A stretch of DNA of 44,702 bases from contig NZ_JAFLRF010000044.1 of assembly GCF_017315705.1 (NCBI RefSeq), forward strand, positions 1 through 44,702, given 5' to 3'. This document shows positions 24,278 to 32,606 of the stretch, one piece after another. The notes beneath the pieces are model-generated. The model was not told the origin of the DNA and ran no database searches. It saw nothing but the letters and a program-made list of their open reading frames with translations. Made by a program: the position numbers and the translations under genes. The stretch's first letter is position 1. Every line of letters begins with the position of its first letter. This DNA is from Trinickia mobilis (GTDB taxonomy: Bacteria > Pseudomonadota > Gammaproteobacteria > Burkholderiales > Burkholderiaceae).

Positions 24278-25372
24278 TCAAGCTGCCTGCGAATTGGCCG
24301 CCGCATTCGAAGCGAGCATCGCGCATACGGCTTCGGTCACCTCTGCGGTGGTCGCCTTGCCGCCGAGGTCGCCCGTATGGAGCGCGGGGTTAGCCGTCAC
24401 GCGTTCGATCGCCTCCATCAACTGACGCGCGGCGCTCCGCTCGCCGAGATGCTCGAGCATCATGACGGCCGACCAGAACGTGCCGACCGGATTGGCGAGC
24501 CCTTTGCCCATGATGTCGAAGGCGGAACCGTGGATCGGCTCGAACATCGACGGATAGCGGCGCTCCGGATCGAGGTTGGCGGTCGGCGCGATGCCGAGGC
24601 TGCCGGCGAGCGCGGCGGCGAGATCGCTCAGAATGTCGGCGTGCAGGTTCGTCGCGACGATGGTGTCGAGCGTCGCGGGCCGGTTGACCATGCGCGCCGT
24701 GGCCGCATCGACGAGCTCCTTGTCGCATTTGACATCGGGGAACTCCTTCGACACCTGCAGCGCGATCTCGTCCCACATCACCATCGCGTGACGCTGCGCG
24801 TTGCTCTTCGTGATCACGGTCAAGCGCTTGCGGGGGCGCGACTGCGCGAGGCGAAACGCAAAGCGAAGAATGCGCTCGACGCCCGCGCGCGTCATGATCG
24901 AAACATCCGTTGCGACTTCGATCGGGTGCCCCTGGTGCGCGCGGCCGCCCACGCCGGAATACTCGCCTTCGGAGTTCTCGCGCACGATGACCCAGTCGAG
25001 GTCCTTCGGCGCGCAGCGCTTCAGCGGCGCATCGATGCCGGGCAGGATGCGCGTCGGACGCACGTTCGCGTACTGATCGAAGCCCTGGCAGATCTTCAGG
25101 CGCAGGCCCCAGAGCGTCACGTGATCGGGGATGTGCGGGTCGCCTGCGGAGCCGAACAGAATCGCGTCCTTGCCGCGCAGCGCATCGAGCCCGTCCGCCG
25201 GCATCATCACGCCGTGCTTGCGGTAGTAGTCGCCGCCCCAATCGAAGTCTTCGAAGTCGAAACGGAAGTTCGGGCTGCCCGCGGCGATGGCTTCGAGCAC
25301 GCGCCGGCCGGCCGGAACCACTTCCTTGCCGATGCCGTCGCCGGGAATCGTGGCAATGCGATAAGTCCTCAC
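24278..25372 (-). CDS. ttuC: Tartrate/D-malate dehydrogenase (isopropylmalate dehydrogenase family)
   Basis: A 364-residue NAD- and metal-dependent beta-decarboxylating dehydrogenase. Motifs: RIATIPGDGIGKEVVP at the N-terminus, RENSEGEYSGVGGR in the substrate loop, TKSNAQRHAMVMWDE with the catalytic Lys, and the metal-binding region NLHADILSDLAAALAGSLG. The NAD-binding EPIHGSAFDIMGKG is also present. The YANVRPTR segment and RENSEGEYSGVGGR favour the TtuC/DmlA subgroup over LeuB. GTG 25372 was chosen because the family begins VRTYRIATIPG and GGAGACGACAG precedes it. It diverges from a LysR gene and lies upstream of the importer. Confidence 0.88.
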   Translation of the reverse strand: MRTYRIATIPGDGIGKEVVPAGRRVLEAIAAGSPNFRFDFEDFDWGGDYYRKHGVMMPADGLDALRGKDAILFGSAGDPHIPDHVTLWGLRLKICQGFDQYANVRPTRILPGIDAPLKRCAPKDLDWVIVRENSEGEYSGVGGRAHQGHPIEVATDVSIMTRAGVERILRFAFRLAQSRPRKRLTVITKSNAQRHAMVMWDEIALQVSKEFPDVKCDKELVDAATARMVNRPATLDTIVATNLHADILSDLAAALAGSLGIAPTANLDPERRYPSMFEPIHGSAFDIMGKGLANPVGTFWSAVMMLEHLGERSAARQLMEAIERVTANPALHTGDLGGKATTAEVTEAVCAMLASNAAANSQAA

Positions 25373-25482
25373 CTGTCGTCTCCAGATATGTGAATGTGGG
25401 AGCGATGGTAGAGCGGCGAGGGGCGCTGCAAACGTTGCTAGACTTAAAGCATTCTTAACTTGAAGTTGACAATGGGAAGACG
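25373..25482. promoter_or_regulatory. Divergent promoter region between ttuC and the LysR gene
   Basis: This 110-bp region contains an A/T-rich core around 25438-25470 with TTAA-N7-TTAA (within TAAAGCATTCTTAA), compatible with a LysR T-N11-A type box. No clear promoter hexamers were assigned. Confidence 0.4.
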
Positions 25483-25569
25483 ATGGACGGCCCCCACGCT
25501 CACTCACGTTCGCTGCCCCCCGAGGGGGCCGATGCCTCCCTCGGGGCGGCCCAGCGGGAGGCATCATGA
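25483..25569 (+). repeat. PPEGAD palindromic cassette, copy 2 (full), with 28-codon leader
   Basis: Another 87-nt unit in the opposite orientation reads MDGPHAHSRSLPPEGADASL, then GAAQREAS, and its TGA (25567-25569) overlaps the LysR ATG at 25566. Hairpin 1 is GCCCCC-CGA-GGGGGC (25515-25529). Hairpin 2 is GATGCCTCCC (25531-25540), a 15-nt loop and GGGAGGCATC (25556-25565), ending one base before the LysR ATG, so it covers the ribosome-binding site. Compared with copy 1, only codons 2, 3, 8, 16, 20 and 24 differ. Confidence 0.85.
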
Positions 25570-26480
25570 CCTCTTCGATACAGCCCGACGACCTCGCGTT
25601 TTTCTCGACGCTGGCGGCGAGCGGCAGCCTGACGGCCGCCGCGCGCGAGCTCGGCTTGACGACCGCGGCGGTCAGCAAGCACCTCGCGCAAATGGAGGGG
25701 CGGGCGGGGATCTCGCTCGTCAACCGGACGACGCGCCGCATGAGCCTCACCGCCGAAGGGGAGCTTTATCTGGCGAGGGCGCGCCGCATCCTCGGCGAGA
25801 TGGACGACCTCGCGCAGTTGCTCGGCGGCGCGCAGGCCGCGCCCAAAGGCCTGTTGCGGGTCAACGCGACGCTCGGCTTCGGCCGCAGCCACGTCGCGCC
25901 GTTGATTTCGCGGTTCGTGCGCCGGTATCCGGAAGTCGACGTGCAACTGCAGTTGTCGGTCGACCCGCCGCCGCTTTCCGACGATGCCTTCGATGTCTGC
26001 GTGCGCTTCGGCGAGCCGCCCGATGCGCGCGTCATCGCGCGAAAGGTCGCGCCCAATCGGCGCCTGCTCTGCGCATCGCCCGCGTATTTCGCCAACCGGC
26101 GGCTGCCGCGCAGCCCGGCCGAGCTGTCGAAGCACAACTGCATCGGCATCCGGCAAGGCGACGACGCCTACGGGCTCTGGCGTTTGACGAGCGGACGCGG
26201 CGCGGCGGAAAAGACGGAGACCGTGCACGTGCGCGGCAACCTGACCACCAACGACGGCGAAATCGCGGTGAAGTGGGCGCTCGACGGCCACGGCATCCTG
26301 ATGCGCGCGGAGTGGGATATCGCGGAGTACCTCGCCGACGGACGCCTCGTCCACGTGTTGCCGGAATACCGCACGCCCGGCGCGGACATCTATGCGGTGT
26401 ATCCGCAGCACCTGCAGATGACCGCGCGCGTCAAGGCGTTCGTCGACATGCTCGTGGAAGCGCTCGGCAAGCGCGGCTGA
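25566..26480 (+). CDS. LysR family regulator of the tartrate-type locus
   Basis: A 304-residue regulator. The helix-turn-helix covers about residues 8-65 (GSLTAAARELGLTTAAVSKH, then ISLVNRTTRRMSLTAEGE). The effector domain follows (PKGLLRVNATLGFGRSHVAP onward, with DAFDVCVRFGEPPDARV). Position and divergence from the dehydrogenase match TtuA/DmlR-type activators. The start codon and ribosome-binding site are supplied by the palindromic cassette. Full length for the family. Confidence 0.9.
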   Translation: MTSSIQPDDLAFFSTLAASGSLTAAARELGLTTAAVSKHLAQMEGRAGISLVNRTTRRMSLTAEGELYLARARRILGEMDDLAQLLGGAQAAPKGLLRVNATLGFGRSHVAPLISRFVRRYPEVDVQLQLSVDPPPLSDDAFDVCVRFGEPPDARVIARKVAPNRRLLCASPAYFANRRLPRSPAELSKHNCIGIRQGDDAYGLWRLTSGRGAAEKTETVHVRGNLTTNDGEIAVKWALDGHGILMRAEWDIAEYLADGRLVHVLPEYRTPGADIYAVYPQHLQMTARVKAFVDMLVEALGKRG

Positions 26481-26512
26481 GCGCAGCGGCACGAACGCCG
26501 CTCGTCAAGGCA

Positions 26513-26890
26513 TCAGCCCATTGCCATGCCGACCGAGCTCCAAAGCGACCGAAGCTCATCCGCGCCGGGAGGCCGGCCACTGTCCTTGAGAATGCGAATC
26601 GCCGACGCCGCCTCGGGCTTCTTGCGCTCCGACAGACGCCGCGACAGCAGTTCGAGAAACACCGGCAAGTCGTCGTCGCCGTGCAGCTTCACAAAGTCGG
26701 CGACCGTCTCGACCATGGCCGCTTCGAGCGTCGCATAAGACATCGTGCTCGCGAGATGCGAAGCGCCGCGCGCAAGCTCGAGCTCGTAACGCGCGGCGCA
26801 TTCCACGAGTTCCGACCTGGGGCGCGGGCGGGGAAAATTGTCGATGTCGTTTTTACGCGGCCTTTTCTGCATGCAACGGGGGGCGTTCAT
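26513..26890 (-). CDS. Hypothetical protein
   Basis: A 125-residue cytosolic protein with a basic, Pro-rich N-terminus and a helical central region (ELELARGASHLASTMSYATL, then VETVADFVKLHGDDDLPVFL). No signal peptide or membrane segment. A clear AGGAG site precedes ATG 26890. I do not recognise the family. It converges with the LysR gene, 32 bp away. Confidence 0.6.
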   Translation of the reverse strand: MNAPRCMQKRPRKNDIDNFPRPRPRSELVECAARYELELARGASHLASTMSYATLEAAMVETVADFVKLHGDDDLPVFLELLSRRLSERKKPEAASAIRILKDSGRPPGADELRSLWSSVGMAMG

Positions 26891-26943
26891 TTTCTCTCCT
26901 GTGAAAGCAGGGATTCATCGTGTCCACGTGTTCGATCGACCGG

Positions 26944-27063
26944 TCAATCGCGGTCGTGCCAGTGACCGTGATCGTGATAACCGCCCTCCGGCACGATGAT
27001 GCAACCGCTCAACGCGCTTCCGAGACAGATGGTCATCAAGACCAGCGCAATGATTCGTTTCAT
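26944..27063 (-). CDS. Very small His-rich lipoprotein
   Basis: A 39-residue protein: MKRIIALVLMTICLGSALSG then Cys21, a textbook lipoprotein signal with lipobox LSGC. The mature part is only 19 residues and ends HDHGHWHDRD, rich in His and Asp. It may bind metal at the outer or inner membrane surface. It is the second small His-rich exported protein in this region and lies 53 bp from the hypothetical gene in the same direction. Confidence 0.7.
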   Translation of the reverse strand: MKRIIALVLMTICLGSALSGCIIVPEGGYHDHGHWHDRD

Positions 27064-27281
27064 GACGTTCCTCGCGTGTCAGTGCTAGGAACAACGATAT
27101 GGATCGAGCGGATTACCTTTGTGTTTGTGTGTAACGAGACGTGTCGCGTGCGGCGCCCGCTGTTTCGGATCACAGTGACGCGCGAGCGGGAGTGCTCGAT
27201 TCGCGTCAGCCCGCGCGGAGTGGCGGTTTTGGCAAGGAAATGGGCGGGACGGGACGGCAATCGGCGGCTAGCGCAGCCTTG

Positions 27282-27301
27282 GACATTTACTTACAAATGT
27301 C
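27282..27301. promoter_or_regulatory. Inverted repeat GACATTT-N6-AAATGTC
   Basis: A perfect 7-bp inverted repeat with spacer ACTTAC lies about 70 bp upstream of the small exported protein at 27371. It resembles response-regulator sites of the OmpR/RstA type and is a candidate operator or promoter element. Otherwise the region 27064-27370 holds no gene. Confidence 0.5.
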
Positions 27302-27370
27302 ACGCCGTCGCGCGGACGAGGGCCTCCGGCGGACGCTATATTGGACCGCATCGAATAGGAGGACGCTGTC

Positions 27371-27727
27371 ATGAAACACTCATCGAACGCGGCGCAATCG
27401 AAGTCGACTCGTATTCGTGCACTCGCCGCCGTGGCCGCTGTCGCCGTGACGGCCGCATGCGGGACCGGCATCGCGGCATTCGCCGGGCTGCTGCCCGCGT
27501 CGAAGGGCGTGGCCCTCGCCGTGACCACGACGCCGTTGATCGACGTGCAAATCGCCGCTGCGACGCATGCGCGTCATCACTTCGTGATTAACGCCGGGCC
27601 GGGCACGTTCGCCGTCGAAGCGGCCGCGCACAACGCTCGCCAGCCGGCAAGCACGCGCGGATTTGCGGTCCGCGATGTCTCCTTCCCGCCGACTACGACG
27701 CCTCCGGCGCTCGCGCCGAATGTCTAG
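27371..27727 (+). CDS. Small exported hypothetical protein
   Basis: A 118-residue protein with a basic start and a long Ala/Val-rich hydrophobic stretch (ALAAVAAVAVTAACGTGIAA) that may be a signal anchor or a lipoprotein-like signal. The rest has two His/Ala-rich patches (AAATHARHHFVINAGPG) and a Pro-rich end. A GGAGG site precedes the ATG. No family recognised. Confidence 0.6.
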   Translation: MKHSSNAAQSKSTRIRALAAVAAVAVTAACGTGIAAFAGLLPASKGVALAVTTTPLIDVQIAAATHARHHFVINAGPGTFAVEAAAHNARQPASTRGFAVRDVSFPPTTTPPALAPNV

Positions 27728-27799
27728 GCCGGGCAAGCGGGCGCCATCGGGCGGCGTCCGCCGGCGCGGCGGCTTGGTCGACCGCGCGCCGCAATCCGA

Positions 27800-28036
27800 T
27801 CAATGCCGCGTGTCCGGCAATGACTGAATCAGCGCATTGACGCTCATGTCTTCTTCGAGATCGGGCCAATACAGCTCTTGGCGGTCCAGCGAAATGGCGA
27901 AGTGGCTGCGTTCGTCCGCGGTCGCGGCTTCGAGTACCGGAAACCAGCGCAATGGGAACTCGAGTTCCTGGCCGTCGGACAGCTCGAGGAACAGATGGGT
28001 GCGGTCGAAGCGTACGTCAACGGCGCTGGTTTCCAT
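27800..28036 (-). CDS. DUF2442 domain protein
   Basis: A 78-residue cytosolic protein. The family pattern is visible: VRFDRTHLFLELSDGQELEF, then PLRWFPVLEAA and the acidic ELYWPDLEEDMSVNALI ending. DUF2442 proteins are often small partners in toxin-antitoxin-like or plasmid-stability pairs, but no DUF4160 partner is adjacent here. AGGAG precedes the ATG. Complete by family length. Confidence 0.85.
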   Translation of the reverse strand: METSAVDVRFDRTHLFLELSDGQELEFPLRWFPVLEAATADERSHFAISLDRQELYWPDLEEDMSVNALIQSLPDTRH

Positions 28037-28328
28037 GGTCGTCTCCTGAGCGGACTGAGCGGACTACGGCTTACAGAATAGATCGCGGCTTGGTTGCGTC
28101 AAGCGAGTGCCCGGCGTCGTCCGCGGTGCCGGGGAATGGGCATGGAACGAGGTATGCGGGCGCTGCGCATTCGACCCCGGCGCGCCGCGCGCCTGCCTGC
28201 GAGAAGCAAACGCCGAGCCAATTAGCGGTTTTCACCTATCAAGCAAGCCGCTGCCATTGCCGATAACGCAATGGACATGCTGCGACCCGAAGCCATGCGG
28301 TGAGCAGCGCTCACGATTCGGCCAACCC

Positions 28329-29921
28329 ATGCCAGGCAAGCTGACCCTTCTCGATTCGATTCTCGCGACGCCGCCTTCGGGACACCACGACGTCACGGCG
28401 TCCATTCGCGCGTCGCTGCTTTCGACGCTGTTCGAGAACACCCGGTCGCTGGTCATGTCGGGCACCGCCGGCGCGTTCGTTGCGCTCGTGGCGCTCATCC
28501 GCTTGCGTCAGGAATGGGCGGCGCTGTGGCTCGTGGCCGATCTCGCGCTGCTCGCAGGACGGCTCGGCATCGTCCACGGCTATGTCGCGCGCAACCGCGC
28601 CGAGGCCGTGCATCCCGCCCCCTGGGCAGTGCGATACGCACCGGTATCGCTCCTCTACTGCTTCGCGCTGGGCGCCGGAACGATGGCCTGCGTGATGTCG
28701 CCCGACTCCGAGCTGGCCTCGCTCGCGACGATGGTGACGGCCGGCATTCTCGGCGGCGTCGCGTCGCGCAACGCGGCGTTGCCGCGGCTCGCCATCGCGC
28801 AGATCTGCCTCGGCGCGCTGCCCATCGGCGTCGGTGCCGCGCTCGCGCCGCGCAGCTCGGCATGGATTCTCATACCGCCGCTCTTTCTCTATATCTGCGG
28901 CATGGCCTCGATCGTCCGGCGCCACTACGGCAGCCTCGTCGCGCTCATGACGGCAGAGCAAAAGCACGCCGAACTGGCGGCGCGATTCGACGCGGCGCTG
29001 ACCCACATGCCGCACGGCCTCTGCACGATCGACGATGCCGGCAAAGTCGTGATCGCGAACCGCCGGACGGCCGAATTGTTCGGCGCGACGGTCGAAATGC
29101 TGAGGCTCAATGTGCCGCTGCCGGAGTTCATCGGGCACGCGGGCCTGGCGAAGTTCGGGGAGACGCTCAGAAGACAGCTTGTCGAGCGATGCACCACGTG
29201 GCTCGCCGAGGAACGCACCCCGCTCGACCTGCCGCTCAACGACGGCCGCCGGCTCGAAATGACGCGCAACCCGGTGCCGGACGGCAGCGCCGTCATCATC
29301 ATCGAGGACGTGACGGAGCGCCGCCTGACCGAAGCGAAAATCCTGCACCTGGCGCGTCACGATCCGCTCACGGGCCTGCCGAACCGCCGCGAATTGAGCG
29401 AGCGGCTCGGCCAGTTGCTGGCGCGCAACGCCGCCAATCAAGCGCCGCCGCTCGCGGTGATGTACCTGGATCTGGACGGCTTCAAGCAGGTCAACGACAG
29501 CCTCGGCCATCACGCCGGAGACGAGGTCCTGGCTGCCGTGGCAGCGCGCTTGCGCGCGATGCTTCGATGCGGGGACGGCGAGCTGGTGGCCCGCATCGGC
29601 GGCGACGAGTTCGCCGTCATCGTCGAGCGCGCGGCGCCGGCGATGAGCGAAGCGCTCGCCGAGCGCGTCATTTACCGGCTATCGGAACCGTACCTGCTGT
29701 CGACCGGCGAGACGGTCGGCATCGGCACCAGCATCGGCATTGCATTCGCCGTCGACGGCGATTCGTTCGAACGCTTGATGAGGCGCGCAGACGCCGCGCT
29801 GTATGACGCGAAAACAGCCGGAAAAGGAACGTTTCGTTTTGCGGCGGCCAACGGGAACAACGAAACGGCCGTCGCGCCGGCGAACCGGCATGCGACTCGC
29901 GGAAGCGGCCAAGTGGCCTAG
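28329..29921 (+). CDS. Membrane diguanylate cyclase with PAS domain
   Basis: A 530-residue signalling enzyme making cyclic di-GMP. About six hydrophobic segments lie in residues 35-200, a PAS-like domain in about 215-335 (ALTHMPHGLCTIDDAGKVVI, then IIIEDVTERRLTEAK), and a GGDEF domain in about 345-500. The active site reads ARIGGDEFAVIVER, intact. An RxxD occurs seven residues upstream (RCGD) rather than five, so product inhibition may be altered. ATG 28329 was chosen as the first start before the membrane part; upstream in-frame codons are low-quality. Confidence 0.9.
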   Translation: MPGKLTLLDSILATPPSGHHDVTASIRASLLSTLFENTRSLVMSGTAGAFVALVALIRLRQEWAALWLVADLALLAGRLGIVHGYVARNRAEAVHPAPWAVRYAPVSLLYCFALGAGTMACVMSPDSELASLATMVTAGILGGVASRNAALPRLAIAQICLGALPIGVGAALAPRSSAWILIPPLFLYICGMASIVRRHYGSLVALMTAEQKHAELAARFDAALTHMPHGLCTIDDAGKVVIANRRTAELFGATVEMLRLNVPLPEFIGHAGLAKFGETLRRQLVERCTTWLAEERTPLDLPLNDGRRLEMTRNPVPDGSAVIIIEDVTERRLTEAKILHLARHDPLTGLPNRRELSERLGQLLARNAANQAPPLAVMYLDLDGFKQVNDSLGHHAGDEVLAAVAARLRAMLRCGDGELVARIGGDEFAVIVERAAPAMSEALAERVIYRLSEPYLLSTGETVGIGTSIGIAFAVDGDSFERLMRRADAALYDAKTAGKGTFRFAAANGNNETAVAPANRHATRGSGQVA

Positions 29922-30029
29922 TCGAACTCGATTTCGCCGCCGCGCCGCAGCGCCTCCAGTCGACACAATTGCTCCGGCAGGACGCGCACGACCGAGAGCG
30001 GCAGCAGCGGCTTTAGGCGAGGCCGAAAG

Positions 30030-30287
30030 TCACTGGCCAAAGAAAATGTCGCATTGGGGCCGCGACGGACACGCGTGCACGCGCATGCCGCCAGACGCGC
30101 CGCGCATATCCGACACGCCGCCATAGGCGGTATCCGTGCTCGATTGCGCGGACGTATCCGCGTTCTTCATCATCGCCGCCTGACCCGGCGTTTGCTGGTT
30201 TTCCGGCTGCGTTTCCGCTGCGCTCACCGCGCCCGCCGCCGCCAGCAGCAGAGCACCCGCTATCGGCAATACCAAGCGTGATTTCAT
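30030..30287 (-). CDS. Small exported protein with Cys-x5-Cys tail
   Basis: An 85-residue protein with a clear signal peptide (LVLPIAGALLLAAAGAVSA, cleaved before AETQP). The mature part is hydrophilic and Gln/Thr/Met-rich, ending ACPSRPQCDIFFGQ. The final Cys pair plus [ND]-I-[YF]-F-G parallels the DUF4148 protein at 12781. AAGGAG precedes the ATG. Function unknown; the tail suggests a disulfide-stabilised or sorting-related motif. Confidence 0.75.
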   Translation of the reverse strand: MKSRLVLPIAGALLLAAAGAVSAAETQPENQQTPGQAAMMKNADTSAQSSTDTAYGGVSDMRGASGGMRVHACPSRPQCDIFFGQ

Positions 30288-30624
30288 GTCGGCACTCCTT
30301 TCATGCGCTAGTCGCCTGCTTGAAAATCGAGGCGGCTCGCTAGTCTGGATGTCTTGGCACGCCAGCATTCAGCCGGCGTGCAATGGTCCGGGAATTGGAC
30401 TTTCTTGTGCTTCTTGGGGACGTAAGCGCTGAAACGCTGAATCCGGTTTCGAGCGCACGACGCTAATGCCGATAGGCCCGATTAGCGCTGGCAGATGCGT
30501 GCGGAAGAGGGCACGTAATTCTGCGCATCATGACTTGGTGAGTCGGCGAACGCGAATTAGGCCGCGCCGCTTGAATAAATATAGGGAATGCGGCTGGAAA
30601 TGCCAGACAAACATGGCGCACGAA
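30288..30624. other. No recognised gene
   Basis: About 337 bp between the small exported protein and the downstream end of a diguanylate cyclase gene. It should contain the promoter of the leftward exported protein. No terminator or ORF with initiation signals was seen. An AT-rich AAATATAGG patch lies near 30572-30585. Confidence 0.4.
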
Positions 30625-31812
30625 TCAAAGCGGCCCCGCGCTCTCGGCTTCGAGATCGAGCGACCACGCCGCCGCGACGCGATTGCGGCCCTGGCTCTTC
30701 GCCGCATACAGCGCGTGATCGGCGCGCGCCATCAGATCCGCGAGCGGTTCGCCGTCGCGGTATTCGTCGACGCCGGCGCTGAACGTGCACGACAGCTCGC
30801 CCGCCGCAACCTTGCAGCGCGACACCGATACGCCGACGCGCAGCCGGTCGATCATCCCGGCCGCCTGCTCGCCTTCGTCGGCCGGAAAGAACACGGCAAA
30901 CTCCTCGCCGCCGAGACGGCCGAAGATATCGCTCGAGCGCAGATTGTAGGCGACGACGGACGCGAAGTGCGCCAGCACGAGATCGCCGCTCGCGTGGCCG
31001 TGCTTGTCGTTGATGGCCTTGAAGTGATCGATGTCGACGATCGCCATGAAGAGCCGCTTCTTCATGCCCTTCACCGCTTTCGCCATCGCCTGCGCCTGCG
31101 CGAGAAACGCACGGCGCGCAAGCGCGCTCGTCAGTTCGTCGACGTTCGCGAGGCGTTCGAGCCGCTCAGCCATGCGGTCGTGCGCGAGCATCACCATGCC
31201 GATCGACAGGCACGGCAGCATCAGAATGCCGAGCCCGAGAAAGGCGACGTTGAGCGGCGTTGCTTCCAAGAGCGCGTGCTGGCGAATCAGCCCGAGGCCG
31301 TAGGTGAGGCCGCGCACCGCGTGCCCCGCGCCGCCGAGAAACGCGACGACCGTCACGAACCGGTAGGTGTACTTCGGCCGCTGCGGCGGACGCGCCCGGT
31401 ACGCAAGCCAGCCGACCGCCACGTAGATATAGGCGTGAAACGCCGAGACGGCTGCGATGCGGACAAAGATGTCGGGGGTGTCGTAAGTCCAGTACGCAAT
31501 CGCCAGCATCATGACGCCGAGCGCGGCGTATTCCGGCCACCAGGCGCGTCGCTGGCCGAAAAACAGACGGCAGCCGTGCAACACGAGCAGCACGGCATAG
31601 GCGAGCAATCCGTTCGCGCAAAGGATCGCGATGCCGCGCGGCGCGTGCCCTTGCATCGCGAAAAGCACGAACGAGACGATCGACACAGCGTTGGCGCCGA
31701 TCCAGTACGTCAGCCCCGGAATCGCGGCGGACCGCAATGAACCGAGCACAGCCATGCTCATGAGGCCGGAGAGAACGGTGACGGCAAGAATGCTGACTGG
31801 GCTGAATAGCAT
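30625..31812 (-). CDS. Membrane diguanylate cyclase
   Basis: A 395-residue enzyme with about seven N-terminal membrane segments (residues about 5-215) and a GGDEF domain (about 225-385). The active site is FGRLGGEEFAVFFPADE, the GGEEF variant, and the inhibitory I-site RSSD lies five residues upstream, so feedback inhibition is expected. The substrate-coordinating region IVDIDHFKAINDKHGHASGD is intact. MLFSPVSI was chosen as start because it opens the first membrane segment. No sensor domain is recognised in the periplasm. Confidence 0.9.
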   Translation of the reverse strand: MLFSPVSILAVTVLSGLMSMAVLGSLRSAAIPGLTYWIGANAVSIVSFVLFAMQGHAPRGIAILCANGLLAYAVLLVLHGCRLFFGQRRAWWPEYAALGVMMLAIAYWTYDTPDIFVRIAAVSAFHAYIYVAVGWLAYRARPPQRPKYTYRFVTVVAFLGGAGHAVRGLTYGLGLIRQHALLEATPLNVAFLGLGILMLPCLSIGMVMLAHDRMAERLERLANVDELTSALARRAFLAQAQAMAKAVKGMKKRLFMAIVDIDHFKAINDKHGHASGDLVLAHFASVVAYNLRSSDIFGRLGGEEFAVFFPADEGEQAAGMIDRLRVGVSVSRCKVAAGELSCTFSAGVDEYRDGEPLADLMARADHALYAAKSQGRNRVAAAWSLDLEAESAGPL

Positions 31813-31949
31813 AGGCGCGCGGGACGAGGTGCCGCCAAAACACCGCAACGTGTGTCGACAAACAGGTTAACGGCCGCCCTCGCGCACACTTGATGCCGGT
31901 GCGCCGAATTGTTGCGCATGCAACCAACTTGGGAATCGCAGCGATCCCG

Positions 31950-32606
31950 CTACGAGCGCAGCCCGAAAAAGCTGTGCCACAGCGAATTGAACACGCCGGA
32001 GTGGCGCGGGTCTTGAGCGGCCGCCTCGTCTTTCGGCGGCTCCGGTTCGGCGGCGGGCGCAGGTTCTGCGGCGGCCGCCGCAGCCGGCTCCTCGGCTGGC
32101 GCTTCGGTCTCGGCGACATTGGCGGGAGCGGGCGCGGGCGCCGGCGCCGGCGCCTTGCGCGATTCATGCAGCGCCCAAACGCTATTGGCAATACGCGTCG
32201 CGAGCGGAACGTCGCAATCGCGGCCAAGCAGCACGCCGAACAGCACGTCGCGGTTATGCCCTTCTTCCGCGAAGCGCATCGCCATTTTTACGAGCTCCGC
32301 GTATGACGCCTCGGCGGCGGCCTGGGCCTGTGCTTCGCGCTCCGTCTTCATGCGCGCCTCGTGTTCCTGCTGGCGGTCCCAGCGCCGCATCTCGTCCGCG
32401 TACACGGCGTCGTACACCTTGCGCTGCAAAGGGTCCGAAAGGATCGTGTAAGCCTCCTTGATCTCGAGAAACGCAGCGCGGGCCTGCTCCTCGCGGCCGG
32501 CGTTGCGATCGGGATGCCACTTCATCACTGCCTTGCGATAAGCGGCTTTGATTTCGTCGACGGTGGCGTCCTCGCGCACACCCAGCCTGTCATATAGCGT
32601 CGCCAT
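31950..32606 (-). CDS. J-domain protein
   Basis: A 218-residue cytosolic co-chaperone-like protein. The J domain covers residues 3-66 with the essential HPD at 31-33 (RKAVMKWHPDRNAG). A helical, charged segment follows (residues 70-150), then an Ala/Pro/Glu-rich linker (APAPAPAPAP and acidic repeats) and a short aromatic tail (FNSLWHSFFGLRS). There is no zinc finger, so it is a class III J protein probably recruiting DnaK to a specific client. Confidence 0.88.
   Translation of the reverse strand: MATLYDRLGVREDATVDEIKAAYRKAVMKWHPDRNAGREEQARAAFLEIKEAYTILSDPLQRKVYDAVYADEMRRWDRQQEHEARMKTEREAQAQAAAEASYAELVKMAMRFAEEGHNRDVLFGVLLGRDCDVPLATRIANSVWALHESRKAPAPAPAPAPANVAETEAPAEEPAAAAAAEPAPAAEPEPPKDEAAAQDPRHSGVFNSLWHSFFGLRS

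Noticed and set aside
25373-25750. Extended N-terminus of the tartrate-type dehydrogenase
   Set aside because: The extension runs antisense through the LysR gene and palindromic cassette; the family N-terminus starts at GTG 25372.
30466-31740. A 424-codon plus-strand frame opposite the second diguanylate cyclase
   Set aside because: Antisense shadow of a gene with intact GGEEF and I-site motifs.
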